The notes under the pieces are model-generated. The model did not search any database and was not told where the DNA came from. It saw nothing but the letters and a program-made list of their open reading frames with translations. Source: Lentzea sp. NEAU-D7 (lineage in GTDB: Bacteria; Actinomycetota; Actinomycetes; Mycobacteriales; Pseudonocardiaceae). Taken from it: a stretch of DNA of 64,000 nt. How positions within the stretch are numbered: the first letter of the stretch is position 1; every line of letters starts with the position of its first letter. Shown piece after piece: positions 52,420 through 61,040 of the stretch. Position numbers and translations under genes: made by a program. Where the stretch lies: contig NZ_JAPJDL010000030.1 in assembly GCF_026242055.1 (NCBI RefSeq), forward strand, positions 55,617 through 119,616. The letters are read 5' to 3'.

Positions 52420-54957
52420 TCACCGGAAATCCGTCAGCAGCCCCGCGCGCTCGCGGTCGATCAGAAGCTCCATGCGGAGCCGGCTGCGTAGCTGGTCGTA
52501 GATGTGGTTCGCCAAGTCCTCGATGTCGATCTGGTCGGCGGGAATGCGGTTGAGCCGTGCTCTCTCCTGTGCCTCTGCCTCTTCTTTCGCGGCCGCGGCG
52601 GCTTCCTTCTCCTCGGCGATCTCGCTCGGCGCCCGCCAGTCTCGCTGTCCCATCAACGACCGAAGCTTGCGTTCCTTCTTCTCGCTGAGCGTTCCGCCGA
52701 AGCTCGCCAGCAGCATGCCCATCGCGCCCGCGCCCGACTCGTACAGCACGTCCTTGAAGGTTTGGGGTCCAATGTCCTCGTCCTCGTCCTCGTCTGCTCC
52801 GGTGGAGCGGCCGGACAATCCACCGGCTAACCCGCCAGCAAAGCCACGCGTCGAACCCCATGCTCCACCGCGTCCCTTTGCCGTCAGTCCGGCGCCCCTA
52901 GCGCTCAAACCGCCGAATGCGGGCTTCGAAGCCGGCGTTGAGAATTCGTCTGAATCGTCCTCTTCGGACGCCGCTTGCTTGGTCTTGCGTTCTTCGCGTT
53001 CCGCGGCGGTCTCGAACATGCGCTGGAACGAGCCGAAGTCTTTGCCCCCCATGCCGAACGACTGCGCGAGCATGTTGAGAACGCCTGCCTTGGTGTCCCG
53101 TTTGACGAGGGACCAGCTGGCGATCGGCTCCTCGTCCGCCCGTGCGGCCTTACCTGCTGCGGGCGCGTCCACGTTCAGTCCGAGCAGACCGAGGTTCTCA
53201 CCGCGCTCGGCCCGTTCGTAGAGGGCCTCGAGGCGGGCTATGTCGTCGTCGCTGAGATCGCCTTCGCGCTTCAGGTCGGCGTTGCGCCGCCGTTGACCCT
53301 CGTTGAGCATGTCGAGATATGCCTCTTTGATCTGCTCCCTGGTGTACTTGGCGAACTGTGCCTCGTCGAAGTCCGGCATCGGTGCGGCGGCCCCGGCGGA
53401 ACTCTCCGAGATCTGTTCCCGCACGATCTCCCTGACGTGGCCGGCTCCCAAAGCCGGGCGACGGTGCGACAGCGGAGGCGGAGCGATGGACGTCTCCGAC
53501 GCAAGCCAGTGTTCGGTGTGGCCTGCTTCGAGCTCCATCACCGCTGCGGCGGCAGAGCCGGACGATGGTGCTCCTCCGTGCATGCGTTGCTGTACAACGT
53601 GTACGAGCTCGTGGCCGAGCAACGAGCGCCCTGTCCCCGCGTGGGTTGAGCCGACTTCCATCGGCAGGAAGACTTCTTGTCTCGCGGTGAACGCCCGCGC
53701 ACCGTGTGCACGAGCGGATGTGGACACCTCAGGGCCTCGATTGATCCTTACGTCGGCGACGTCGACACCGTGATGCTCGCGGAACAGCCGTACGAGTTCG
53801 GTGGGAACCGACTCCACCCGATTCCCTCCGTCGCGCGGACGGACGGCGTGCCGCTCGTGCGGGCCGCCCGCAGGAGGACTGGTGTCGCCGTGACTTCGAC
53901 GTTCGGGGGCCAGTTGTTCTGGTGCGGGTACGACAGCAGATGGTGGTGGTGCTGTCACGGTTTCGCGCGGTGCGATGGTGACCGGTGGGGTGGCGATCTC
54001 GGTGATCGCGTCGTGGTGTTCGGATCGTGGCGCGTGAACAAGAGGTTGGGCGTCGGCCGGCGGTTCGTCGCCCTCCGGAGCGGCGACGTCAGGTGTTTCG
54101 GCGGGCAGGGGAACGCTGAACCTGTCTTGGGTGTCGTCCTGAGCGGGTGCGTTTTCTCGCACATCGTTGGGAGGTGGTGTCAGAGGCATGTCGATCGGTC
54201 GGTTAGTCCCGCTGCTGGACGGCTCAACTATCACCGGAGGCGGAGCGGTGGGCTTGTGGAGGGGCGGAGCCAGGGCACCCTCGGCGGAAGTTGGCGCAGG
54301 CCCGGCCGGTCGCGACATCGGCGCTCCGAGCCCGAGCTTGCGGCTCTGCCCCAGATTGGGTCTGGGACCAAGGCGGGGCAGCGGTGGGCTGTCCACGCGC
54401 GTGTGTCGCTGGCGCGCGATGTCCATGATGGCCGGCGACTCCAGACGCTCCGGCTGGGGCTGTGGAAAGTCGAACTCCTGTGTGCCGGTGTTGAACATCT
54501 GCGGCATCGTGAGCGTGCGGTACGGCTCGGCCGGTGCCACCGGCTCACTTGTGTAGTCGTCGGTCACCACGGTGAGCGGTGCGTGCTCGACAGGTGTCCG
54601 CGCTTGAAGTCGTGTTCTTGGTACGAGCGGCGGCTCGAATGGCGATGCCTGCCAGCCGTCGACGACCCCGACGAGGCGTGCCGTGCCGTACACGCGGCCC
54701 GCCATCACAACGCTGGCGGCCTCGGGCTCGGTTACGGCTGTCCTGGTGTGGTCGAGCATCGGCCGGCCCACGGTGGTTCGTGGAGGGTTCAGCGCTTTCC
54801 CGAACGTCACAGGAGGTTCGGTCGCGATGGCCGGCCGCAGAGCGGGCAGCACACGCCATGCGGGTGACCGTGGCACCTGCGCGGACGAGGAGGGAGCTGA
54901 GATCGTGCTCCCACCCTGCACACGCCGGCGCCGCGGCAGTCGAAACGCCCAACGCAT
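52420..54957 (-). CDS. DUF4157 (eCIS core domain) metallopeptidase-like protein
   Basis: 845 aa, ATG 54957. Residues about 1-380 are Pro/Thr/Glu-rich and probably disordered. Residues about 385-460 are DUF4157 (VPTELVRLFREHHGVDVADV, then TARQEVFLPMEV, SLLGHELVHVVQQR), with zinc motif HExxH at H449-H453 and a later MELEAGHTEHW that may give the third ligand. Residues 500-845 are helical, with a charged Ala/Glu segment (AEEKEAAAAAKEEAEAQERA) and an end (IDIEDLANHIYDQLRSRLRM) typical of actinobacterial CIS proteins. DUF4157 is a hallmark of eCIS loci, often on cargo. The position between DUF6760 and the tube genes suggests a structural or loaded component; it could also stand in for the missing tape measure. 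Confidence 0.88.
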   Translation of the reverse strand: MRWAFRLPRRRRVQGGSTISAPSSSAQVPRSPAWRVLPALRPAIATEPPVTFGKALNPPRTTVGRPMLDHTRTAVTEPEAASVVMAGRVYGTARLVGVVDGWQASPFEPPLVPRTRLQARTPVEHAPLTVVTDDYTSEPVAPAEPYRTLTMPQMFNTGTQEFDFPQPQPERLESPAIMDIARQRHTRVDSPPLPRLGPRPNLGQSRKLGLGAPMSRPAGPAPTSAEGALAPPLHKPTAPPPVIVEPSSSGTNRPIDMPLTPPPNDVRENAPAQDDTQDRFSVPLPAETPDVAAPEGDEPPADAQPLVHAPRSEHHDAITEIATPPVTIAPRETVTAPPPSAVVPAPEQLAPERRSHGDTSPPAGGPHERHAVRPRDGGNRVESVPTELVRLFREHHGVDVADVRINRGPEVSTSARAHGARAFTARQEVFLPMEVGSTHAGTGRSLLGHELVHVVQQRMHGGAPSSGSAAAAVMELEAGHTEHWLASETSIAPPPLSHRRPALGAGHVREIVREQISESSAGAAAPMPDFDEAQFAKYTREQIKEAYLDMLNEGQRRRNADLKREGDLSDDDIARLEALYERAERGENLGLLGLNVDAPAAGKAARADEEPIASWSLVKRDTKAGVLNMLAQSFGMGGKDFGSFQRMFETAAEREERKTKQAASEEDDSDEFSTPASKPAFGGLSARGAGLTAKGRGGAWGSTRGFAGGLAGGLSGRSTGADEDEDEDIGPQTFKDVLYESGAGAMGMLLASFGGTLSEKKERKLRSLMGQRDWRAPSEIAEEKEAAAAAKEEAEAQERARLNRIPADQIDIEDLANHIYDQLRSRLRMELLIDRERAGLLTDFR

Positions 54958-54966
54958 CGCGATCTC

Positions 54967-55131
54967 CTAATAACTGACGTCTTCCGACAACGCTTTGTTG
55001 ATTTGGCCGATCTCCGCGATCACGCGCTGCCGCGTGCGGTGGTCAAGATCGACGATTTCGGCGAAGGACCAGTGCAGGTAGTACGCCACGTACGCCATTT
55101 CCTGCCACATGCGATCAACGGCGTACGTCAC
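54967..55131 (-). CDS. DUF6760-type small CIS protein
   Basis: 54 aa from GTG at 55131, overlapping the previous stop as GTGA. YAVDRMWQEMAYVAYYLHWS then FAEIVDLDHRTRQRVIAEIG matches the small protein found next to the tail assembly chaperone in CIS/phage tail operons (like phage gpG/T-type 'WS...L...R' proteins). It may help tape-measure or tube assembly. Confidence 0.8.
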   Translation of the reverse strand: MTYAVDRMWQEMAYVAYYLHWSFAEIVDLDHRTRQRVIAEIGQINKALSEDVSY

Positions 55132-55529
55132 GATCCCCCCGAGGCACCACCCGCGATGTCGACCGCGACCTCCTTGCCGCAGGACGGACACTCCACAACA
55201 GCTTCGGTGTGACCGTTCTGGTTGATCCGGCGGTAGAGGTCCTGCAGGAAGGCGAGATCCGACGCGAACAGGTTCTCGACCACCCACGCGGAAACATCCG
55301 GCAGGCTGCCCAGCCGGGTCACCGTGCGTTGCAACAACAGGACACTCAGGTACGCGGGGTTCTCCCGCACTCTCTGGTCGTTCTGGGGCACCAGTTCGTC
55401 CCGAGCGGTCGCGAGCCGCATGACGCCGTCGCGGTGTACCTGGCCGCTGTCGTCGACGTAACCGCGCGGCAGGGTGAAGGGGTATTCGATGCGCAGTGCG
55501 TCCGTCGCGCCCGCCAGCATCGCGGTCAC
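55128..55529 (-). CDS. CIS tail assembly chaperone-like protein
   Basis: 133 aa from GTG at 55529, overlapping the tube gene stop (GTGA); an ATG three codons later is possible. LRIEYPFTLPRGYVDDSGQV, LLLQRTVTRLGSLPDVSAW and VVENLFASDLAFLQDLYRRI match the phage tail assembly protein family that precedes DUF6760 in these operons. The C-terminus has a CPSCG half zinc knuckle and a Gly-rich tail. Probably acts in particle assembly. Confidence 0.75.
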   Translation of the reverse strand: MTAMLAGATDALRIEYPFTLPRGYVDDSGQVHRDGVMRLATARDELVPQNDQRVRENPAYLSVLLLQRTVTRLGSLPDVSAWVVENLFASDLAFLQDLYRRINQNGHTEAVVECPSCGKEVAVDIAGGASGGS

Positions 55530-55990
55530 GGCGAGACCCGCTGAATCTTGTCGCAGACGATCGTGATCGTCTCCAGCAGGACTTCGCTGCTACCCGCCTT
55601 CAGCGAGCCGATCTCCATCTTGGTCGGCCACGCGCCGAACATGTGATATCTCGCGACGGGCTTGCCCTCGAAGTTGTACATCACCAGGGAGGCGCTCTTG
55701 CGAGCACCGCTGATCTGGTTGAACTGCACAGCCTCGTACCAGGCCCACAGCCTCATGTCACCCGTCTTGCCGCGCTTGAGCACGACTGTCGGGGGCTTGT
55801 ACTTGCCGGGCAGTTTCACCTGCACGACTTCCTTGTCGTTGGCGGCGATGTACTCCACCGGCTCGACCTCGGCCGTGATGCCGCCGAGTTCGGAGAACAC
55901 CGCGACCTCGACGCCGTCGATCACCACCGCGAACCTGGCCGCTGTGATCGTGTCGTGCGGATTGACTCCGCCTCCACCTGGTGCGGTCAT
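55526..55990 (-). CDS. CIS main tube protein (gp19-like)
   Basis: 154 aa, ATG 55990. It is the first tube gene after the sheath, as in most CIS loci: ARFAVVIDGVEVAVFSELGG then EVEPVEYIAANDKEVVQVKL, KYKPPTVVLKRGKTGDMRLW, MEIGSLKAGSSEVLLETITI. It likely builds the stacked inner tube. It lies 44 bases after the sheath gene. Confidence 0.93.
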   Translation of the reverse strand: MTAPGGGGVNPHDTITAARFAVVIDGVEVAVFSELGGITAEVEPVEYIAANDKEVVQVKLPGKYKPPTVVLKRGKTGDMRLWAWYEAVQFNQISGARKSASLVMYNFEGKPVARYHMFGAWPTKMEIGSLKAGSSEVLLETITIVCDKIQRVSP

Positions 55991-56034
55991 TGCAGATCAA
56001 CTCCTGTTCGGGACGGGCACGGGCAGGGAAAAGC

Positions 56035-57573
56035 TCACTCGGAAAGCCCGGCGCCCTCGGCGTACTGCGAGACTCGGAAGACGATGAACTCGGCGGGCTT
56101 GACCGGTGCGAGTCCGATCTCGACGTTCAGCACACCGGCATCGCGGCTCTCGGCAGGGTTGTTCTCCTCGTCGCACTTGACGAAGAAGGATTCACCCGCG
56201 GTACGGCCGAAGAGAGCGCCGTCCCGCCAGACGTTGCTGAGGAACATCGTGATGGTGCGTTTGACGGAGTCCCACAGCTTCGGGTCGTTCGGCTCGAACA
56301 CCACCCAGTTCGTGCCCTGCAGGATGGACTTCTCGACGAAGTTGAACAGCCTGCGGACGTTCAGGTAGCGCCACTCGGGATCGCTCGACAGGGTGCGCGC
56401 GCCCCACACCCTGATTCCCTGGCCTGGGAAGCTGCGGATGCAGTTGACGCCAACGGGGTTCAGCTGGTCGTGCTCGCCCTTGGTGATGTTCAGTTCCAGG
56501 GAGATGGCACCGCGAACGATCTCGTTCGCCGGAGCCTTGTGCACGCCCCTGCTATCGTCGTTGCGCGCCCAGATCCCCGCCATGTGCCCACTCGGCGGCA
56601 CGTGGATCGCCTTGCCCGAGTCGGGATCTACGATCTTTACCCACGGCCAGTAGAGCGTCGCGTACTTGGAGTCGTAGCCGGCCGAGTCGACGCGCCACGC
56701 CTTCATCTGCTGGGCCTTGAGACCGGGAGGCGGGTCGAGGATGGCGACCCGGTCCGACATCAGTTCGCAGTGGGCGATCATGGCCTGCTGCACGGCTTTC
56801 ACGCCGTCGTCGTCAATTAGGCCACGTTCCCTTGCAGCCATGAGGTCTGGCACGCAGAGCATGGTCACGTCGTCGATCGCCTCGAGACCACCGAATCCCG
56901 TGCGATCGCCGGAGTCTCCGATGTAGTCGTCCACGCCGACCTCGCGGCTGACAACCGGGACCGCGGGGAAGGCGAGCGCGACCTCAGTGTTCTTCTTGGG
57001 CACGAGTGCTGCGGAGCCCTTGAGCTCGCGGATGGTGATCAGCCTGGACTTCCGCACAGCGGTCATGACGTTGTTCGCGCCCTTGCGAACGCTCACGTTG
57101 TCGTATGTCTCGACAGCGGTGCCGTCCTTCTTCACGACGAGCTTGAAGTTGTCGTCGCTCGCGTCTGAGGCCGCGCTGACCTCGACGGTGAGGCCGTCAC
57201 CTTCGGTTCCCGCACGGGTGGCGACCTCCAGCGCCGGACGGTCGCCGTCGACCGCGGGCAGGGTCGCGACCGCCACGGCCGTTGCCGCGCCGGTGTCCGC
57301 CGTGGAGTCCTCGCCTCCGATGCGCACGATGTAGGCGCTTCCACCACCGTTGAGGAAGTACCCGTACACGGCGTGTGCGAGGTAGGAACCTTCGACGAAC
57401 CCGCCGAAGACACCGGTGAACTGGGTCCAGTTGGTCACGAGGACAGGCTCGTTGGCGGGGCCCTTTTCGGCGAAGCCGACAAAGGCCGCCACCGCGGTGC
57501 CCACACCTTCGATGGGCCGGGAACCCGAGGACACCTCCTCGACGTAGACCCCGGGCGAGAGATAGCTGGGCAT
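56035..57573 (-). CDS. CIS contractile sheath protein
   Basis: 512 aa, ATG 57573 with AGGAGGGG upstream. N-terminal MPSYLSPGVYVEEVSSGSRP then IEGVGTAVAAFVGFAEKGP and C-terminal SLELNITKGEHDQLNPVGVN, GIRVWGARTLSSDPEWRYLN and FVVFRVSQYAEG-like ending (FIVFRVSQYAEGAGLSE) are signatures of tail sheath proteins. A variable domain covers about 105-200. Sheath contraction drives the tube through a target membrane. It is the first gene of the leftward CIS operon, and its promoter should lie in 57574-57794. Confidence 0.96.
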   Translation of the reverse strand: MPSYLSPGVYVEEVSSGSRPIEGVGTAVAAFVGFAEKGPANEPVLVTNWTQFTGVFGGFVEGSYLAHAVYGYFLNGGGSAYIVRIGGEDSTADTGAATAVAVATLPAVDGDRPALEVATRAGTEGDGLTVEVSAASDASDDNFKLVVKKDGTAVETYDNVSVRKGANNVMTAVRKSRLITIRELKGSAALVPKKNTEVALAFPAVPVVSREVGVDDYIGDSGDRTGFGGLEAIDDVTMLCVPDLMAARERGLIDDDGVKAVQQAMIAHCELMSDRVAILDPPPGLKAQQMKAWRVDSAGYDSKYATLYWPWVKIVDPDSGKAIHVPPSGHMAGIWARNDDSRGVHKAPANEIVRGAISLELNITKGEHDQLNPVGVNCIRSFPGQGIRVWGARTLSSDPEWRYLNVRRLFNFVEKSILQGTNWVVFEPNDPKLWDSVKRTITMFLSNVWRDGALFGRTAGESFFVKCDEENNPAESRDAGVLNVEIGLAPVKPAEFIVFRVSQYAEGAGLSE

Positions 57574-57794
57574 GTCCCCTCCTGCTCGTGCCTTGACGAC
57601 GTCGATCTGCTTCGTGCCAAGGAAGCATCGAGGTAAGGGGTCGTCCGGCGCCGAATCTTCGGGGTGATCCTTCGCGCCACGCGACCGGCCTGATCGAGCA
57701 CCGGGAGTTGTTGCCTCATCGCGCGGCCGGTGATGCCTCGGCAGTGGCCGAACGGCTCTGTCGGCACAGACACGTGGAACAGGAGACTGCGGCC
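57574..57794. promoter_or_regulatory. Divergent promoter region of the CIS locus
   Basis: The 220 bases between the sheath gene and the divergent DUF4255 gene must hold the promoters of both. The RBS of the sheath (AGGAGGGG) lies at its left edge and AGGAG for the cap gene near 57781. No -35/-10 pair could be assigned by eye. Confidence 0.4.
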
Positions 57795-58349
57795 ATGTTC
57801 GAGGACGTGAACGCCTCGCTGGCGGCGCTGCTGCACACCGCGATCGCCAAGGACGTCGCGGTGGAGTTCGGCCCGGTGGTGGATGGTGCCGGTGCTGAGA
57901 AGAGGTCGGTGGTACTGACCTTCTTGCACATCGAGCGTTGTGTCACAGGCATGGAGCTCGACTGGACCGATGTTCGCGACGAGAAAGGCAAAGTCGTTGC
58001 GCGGATGCCACCCACACACCGCTACTGCCTTCACTACCTCGTAACGGCCTCAGCCGGCGCAACTGCCGATCTCGAACTGCTCGGGTCCACTTTGGAGGTT
58101 CTCGGGTCCTACAACGCGGTGCCGCGTGCGCTGAGTCGTGGGCCGCTGCGCGACAGCACCTGGCCGGTCGCCCTCGAGGTGGCTCCGGCCGCGCCGTTGC
58201 AGGACACCCTCGACATCTGGGCGGCGCTGCGGGCCGATCCGCGCCCCGCCCTCAGACTGTTGGTGACCGCGCCGATGGTGCCTGCACCTATCACATCTCT
58301 GGAGGCCACTCCGGAAGGCGTCACTCTGGGAGCCACGCGGAAGCAGTGA
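57795..58349 (+). CDS. CIS cap/tail terminator, DUF4255 (Pvc16-type)
   Basis: 184 aa from ATG at 57795 (AGGAG at 57781-57785; the open frame begins upstream). MFEDVNASLAALLHTAIAKD, VVLTFLHIERCVTGMELD then RYCLHYLVTASAGATADLEL, LLGSTLEVLGSYNAVPRAL and the APAAPLQDTLDIWAAL block are typical of DUF4255/Pvc16_N proteins, which cap the sheath and tube and set the particle end. Unlike the other CIS genes it is on the plus strand, facing away from the sheath gene. Confidence 0.9.
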   Translation: MFEDVNASLAALLHTAIAKDVAVEFGPVVDGAGAEKRSVVLTFLHIERCVTGMELDWTDVRDEKGKVVARMPPTHRYCLHYLVTASAGATADLELLGSTLEVLGSYNAVPRALSRGPLRDSTWPVALEVAPAAPLQDTLDIWAALRADPRPALRLLVTAPMVPAPITSLEATPEGVTLGATRKQ

Positions 58350-58620
58350 CGAACCTGAGTGAGGTGCCGCGGTAGATCAGCTCCACGAGTTGTTCGCGAC
58401 TGTCGACCCCAGCCTGCGACAGCGCTGTAGAAGTATGACTCGGCCGTGCGGGCCAGCGAGCACCACCGCCGTGCGGGCCGGCTCGTGCAGCTGGTTTCGC
58501 GCCTGGCCATCGCTGTCTCTTCGCACTCCACGTCGTTGGTGAGCGCACTCGAGGACGCGGCATGGCGCCCGCACACGCCGCCCAGCGGAACCACCACTCG
58601 GCACGTGGACGCTGATGTAT
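58350..58620 (-). pseudogene. LuxR-type HTH remnant
   Basis: The minus strand shows pieces of a C-terminal LuxR helix-turn-helix in shifting frames: QLHEPARTAVVLAGP, YFYSA, then SQAGVDSREQLVELIYRG (about 58440-58375). Intact relatives read like ...LSPHTVDYHLRQVFRKLGVDSRVQLVEL. No start and no sensor part can be followed. Confidence 0.5.
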
Positions 58621-59120
58621 TCGCTGAGACCACCGTCGAGTGCGCCGACGGCACCGGCGAGGCGTTCCGCGACTGCTGGTCAGTGCCTCAGTCGACCGCC
58701 ATGCGCAGCGCTAGCACCCCGCTTTGTTCTGCTCCCAACAGCCTGGACACGGTTTCCTGGACGAGCCCCGTCACCAGCACCACTCTCGCTCGCCTGCGGA
58801 ACCACGCAGAGAGGTGATTGGGCGACGTCGCTTCTTCTGGGCGGTGAGCAGCCTCGCGAGCAGTGAAATCAGTGCTGCGCAACCGAAATAGAAGTTCTCG
58901 GCGAGCAGCAACATGCCGCTGCCGGGGAGCGCTGCGAGATGCTGCCGGATCTGTTCGGCCATCGGGCTGCCGCCAGCGAAGGTCCTGGTGGCAGCTGCGC
59001 ACTGCAGCCACCGAGGCCCGACTCCGATCTCGACGCCGGCGGTGCCCTTGGACTCCACACGACCACCGTTGCCCAGCCCCTGGCCCGCATCTTCTGGGCC
59101 GTTCCGCGGAGGGCCGCCGA
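58621..59120. other. Degenerate region, no intact gene
   Basis: Minus-strand frames (for example FGCAALISLLARLLTAQ near 58840-58890) hint at further decayed sequence belonging to the LuxR or P450 remnants, but nothing can be assigned. Confidence 0.3.
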
Positions 59121-59460
59121 CAGGGATCGCGCCGCGCTGCCGATGATCACCCGCGCCAGGCGCCCGCCAGGACAGGTGAGCGGCCGTGGTCGAAGCCGGC
59201 ATGCGGGTTGGGCGTCCGGCCGGGGTCGAGCTCGTCAGGTTCCGCGAACAGCTCAGGATCCCGGTTGGCGGCCGCGACCGCGGTGAGCACCCGGCAGCCG
59301 GGTGCCCACGAGTGTCATGGGCTCGCTGGTCATCACGAGGTGTTCGAACTCGGCTGATTGGCAGTACAGCAGCACCTCTTCCACCTGCGGACCGAGCTGT
59401 GCAGGTTTCATCTCGGGCAGCGTCAACCATCGCTCGCCGCCCCGCGGCGCGGCTGCGAGG
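59080..59460 (-). pseudogene. Cytochrome P450 remnant
   Basis: Minus-strand blocks follow the C-terminal half of a P450 in order, with frameshifts: LGPQVEEVLLYCQSAEFEHL then MTLVGTRLPG (about 59405-59290; the conserved VEELLRY...LGGxxIPAG region), AAANRDPELFAEPDELDP then GRTPNPHAGFDHG (about 59285-59180), and in another frame CPGGRLARVIIGSAARSLSA (about 59172-59112), which retains the heme-ligand Cys. The N-terminal half is gone. Confidence 0.75.
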
Positions 59461-59756
59461 TGCTCGACGGGACAGGCGGGCAGCCGCCGTCAGTACATCA
59501 CGGTCTGGTCTGCCCACTGTTCCTCATGAGGCAGCCGTACAGACACAAACGCCCGCCCAGGACGGGACCGCCGCAGCGGAGGAACTACTTGATGACGGTC
59601 AGCGGGACATCCGTTGAGGACACCAGGCCGCACGGGCAGCCGGTGGGTCCGATCGACGTCCCCTTCGGCTGGCTCGCTGTGGCAGTGAGACAGCTCATGG
59701 GCCTTTCAGAATCTTCGGACACGTCCTCGCTGACACGGCGCGCAACGGAGGTTTCG
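59461..59756. other. Upstream region of the glycosyltransferase gene
   Basis: The gene's frame is open through most of this stretch, with a possible alternative start at ATG 59594 (MTVSGTSVED), but the family match begins at 59757. No promoter boxes were assigned. Confidence 0.35.
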
Positions 59757-61040
59757 ATGTCTCTCGAACGAGCCCGCACTGTGGTCGTCGGCATACCCGC
59801 ACGCAACGAGGAACGCACCATCGCGACCGTGCTGTCGAACGCGGACATCGGGTTGCAGGGGTTCTGTGATCTGCGGACTGCTTGCATCGTCCTCGCCGAC
59901 AACGGCAGCACGGACAGCACGATCGCACAGTTCGCCCAAGTTGCCACTAATTCGCCGAAGAAGACGATCCTGTCACCGGCGGAGGGGACGGGCAAGGGCA
60001 CCAACGTGTTCGCGATCTTTCGTGAGGCAGAGCGCATGGACGCCGACACCGTCGTGCTGCTGGACGCGGATGTGCGGTCGGCCCGACCGGAGTGGGTCAA
60101 ACTGCTCGCCGACGCGGTGGACTGCGATGAGCCGTCGTTGGCGGTGCCGGTGTACACGAGGAACCGGTACGAAGCCAACACGACCAACCATCTCGTCGGG
60201 CCGCTGTTGGCCGGCGTGTTCGGGGTGCGGGTTCAGCAGCCGATCGGCGGCGAATTCGCGGTCAACCGCGCTTTCCTGCAACGGCTTTCGTCCTGGCGGC
60301 GGCCGGCCAGCGCGCAGCTGTACGGTATTGACGTCTGGATGACGGCCAATGCTCTGCGCGACGGCCTGCGCCTGGTCGAGGTACCGCTCGGGCGCAAGCT
60401 GCACAACTCGCCGTTCCCGAAGATTCTTTCGTTGCCACAACAGGTTCTCGACTCCTTGTTCAACGTTCTGACTGGCATGGGGAGTCCGGGGAACCTTGAG
60501 GTGACGCTGGCCTCGAGTCTCGCTGCTGTCGCGATCTCCTCACGAATGCAGGACGAGACCGTAGTCCGGGCTGTCATAGCCACGACGGCCAGTTACGTGG
60601 AGAGCCATTGGTCCGACATGGTCGCTTTGCTCCCCAGCGCGGCGCACGCACGGCCGTTCGCTGAAGGTCTGCACGTCCCGGCGGAACTTTGGCCGTGTGT
60701 GCTCGCGGACGCGTTGTCCGCTGTGGCGGCCGGTGAGGTGCGACGGGCCAGAGATCACCTGATTGCCCTGTATGTCAACAGGGTGTTCACCTTCTGGCGG
60801 GAGATCGCTGGTCTCGGCGCTGCTGCTGTGGACGAGTTGCTGGAGGTTCAGGCGGACCGGATGGTTGCCGAGGTACGAGCCCGGGAGCTGCGTTTCCAGG
60901 ACGCCTTCGACGGGGGCGAGTTCACGAAAGGACTCTGGGAGCCGTTCGCCACCGCGGAACCAGTTCTGTCGAACGGATTTGGCGCGTCCGAAGTCCTGTC
61001 GCTCGTGCCCGACGATGCCGATGTCACTTCCCGAAGGTGA
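59757..61040 (+). CDS. Family 2/81-like glycosyltransferase
   Basis: 427 aa from ATG at 59757, with CGGAGG 5 bases upstream. The GT-A fold is visible at the start: TVVVGIPARNEERTIATVLS, CIVLADNGSTDSTIAQF, then VVLLDADVRSARPEWVKLLA (DxD). The acceptor region includes NHLVGPLLAGVFGVRVQQPI then GGEFAVNRAFLQRL, and YGIDVWMTANALRDGLRLVE. The arrangement recalls glucosyl-3-phosphoglycerate synthase/mannosylglycerate synthase-type (GT81) enzymes, but the C-terminal 190 helical residues are longer than usual. It would transfer a sugar in the cytoplasm. It overlaps the next gene by 20 bases, so the two are coupled. Confidence 0.82.
   Translation: MSLERARTVVVGIPARNEERTIATVLSNADIGLQGFCDLRTACIVLADNGSTDSTIAQFAQVATNSPKKTILSPAEGTGKGTNVFAIFREAERMDADTVVLLDADVRSARPEWVKLLADAVDCDEPSLAVPVYTRNRYEANTTNHLVGPLLAGVFGVRVQQPIGGEFAVNRAFLQRLSSWRRPASAQLYGIDVWMTANALRDGLRLVEVPLGRKLHNSPFPKILSLPQQVLDSLFNVLTGMGSPGNLEVTLASSLAAVAISSRMQDETVVRAVIATTASYVESHWSDMVALLPSAAHARPFAEGLHVPAELWPCVLADALSAVAAGEVRRARDHLIALYVNRVFTFWREIAGLGAAAVDELLEVQADRMVAEVRARELRFQDAFDGGEFTKGLWEPFATAEPVLSNGFGASEVLSLVPDDADVTSRR

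Noticed and set aside
53677..54867. 396-codon plus-strand frame opposite the DUF4157 gene
   Set aside because: Antisense of a Pro-rich coding region; no domain, and it conflicts with a well-supported gene.
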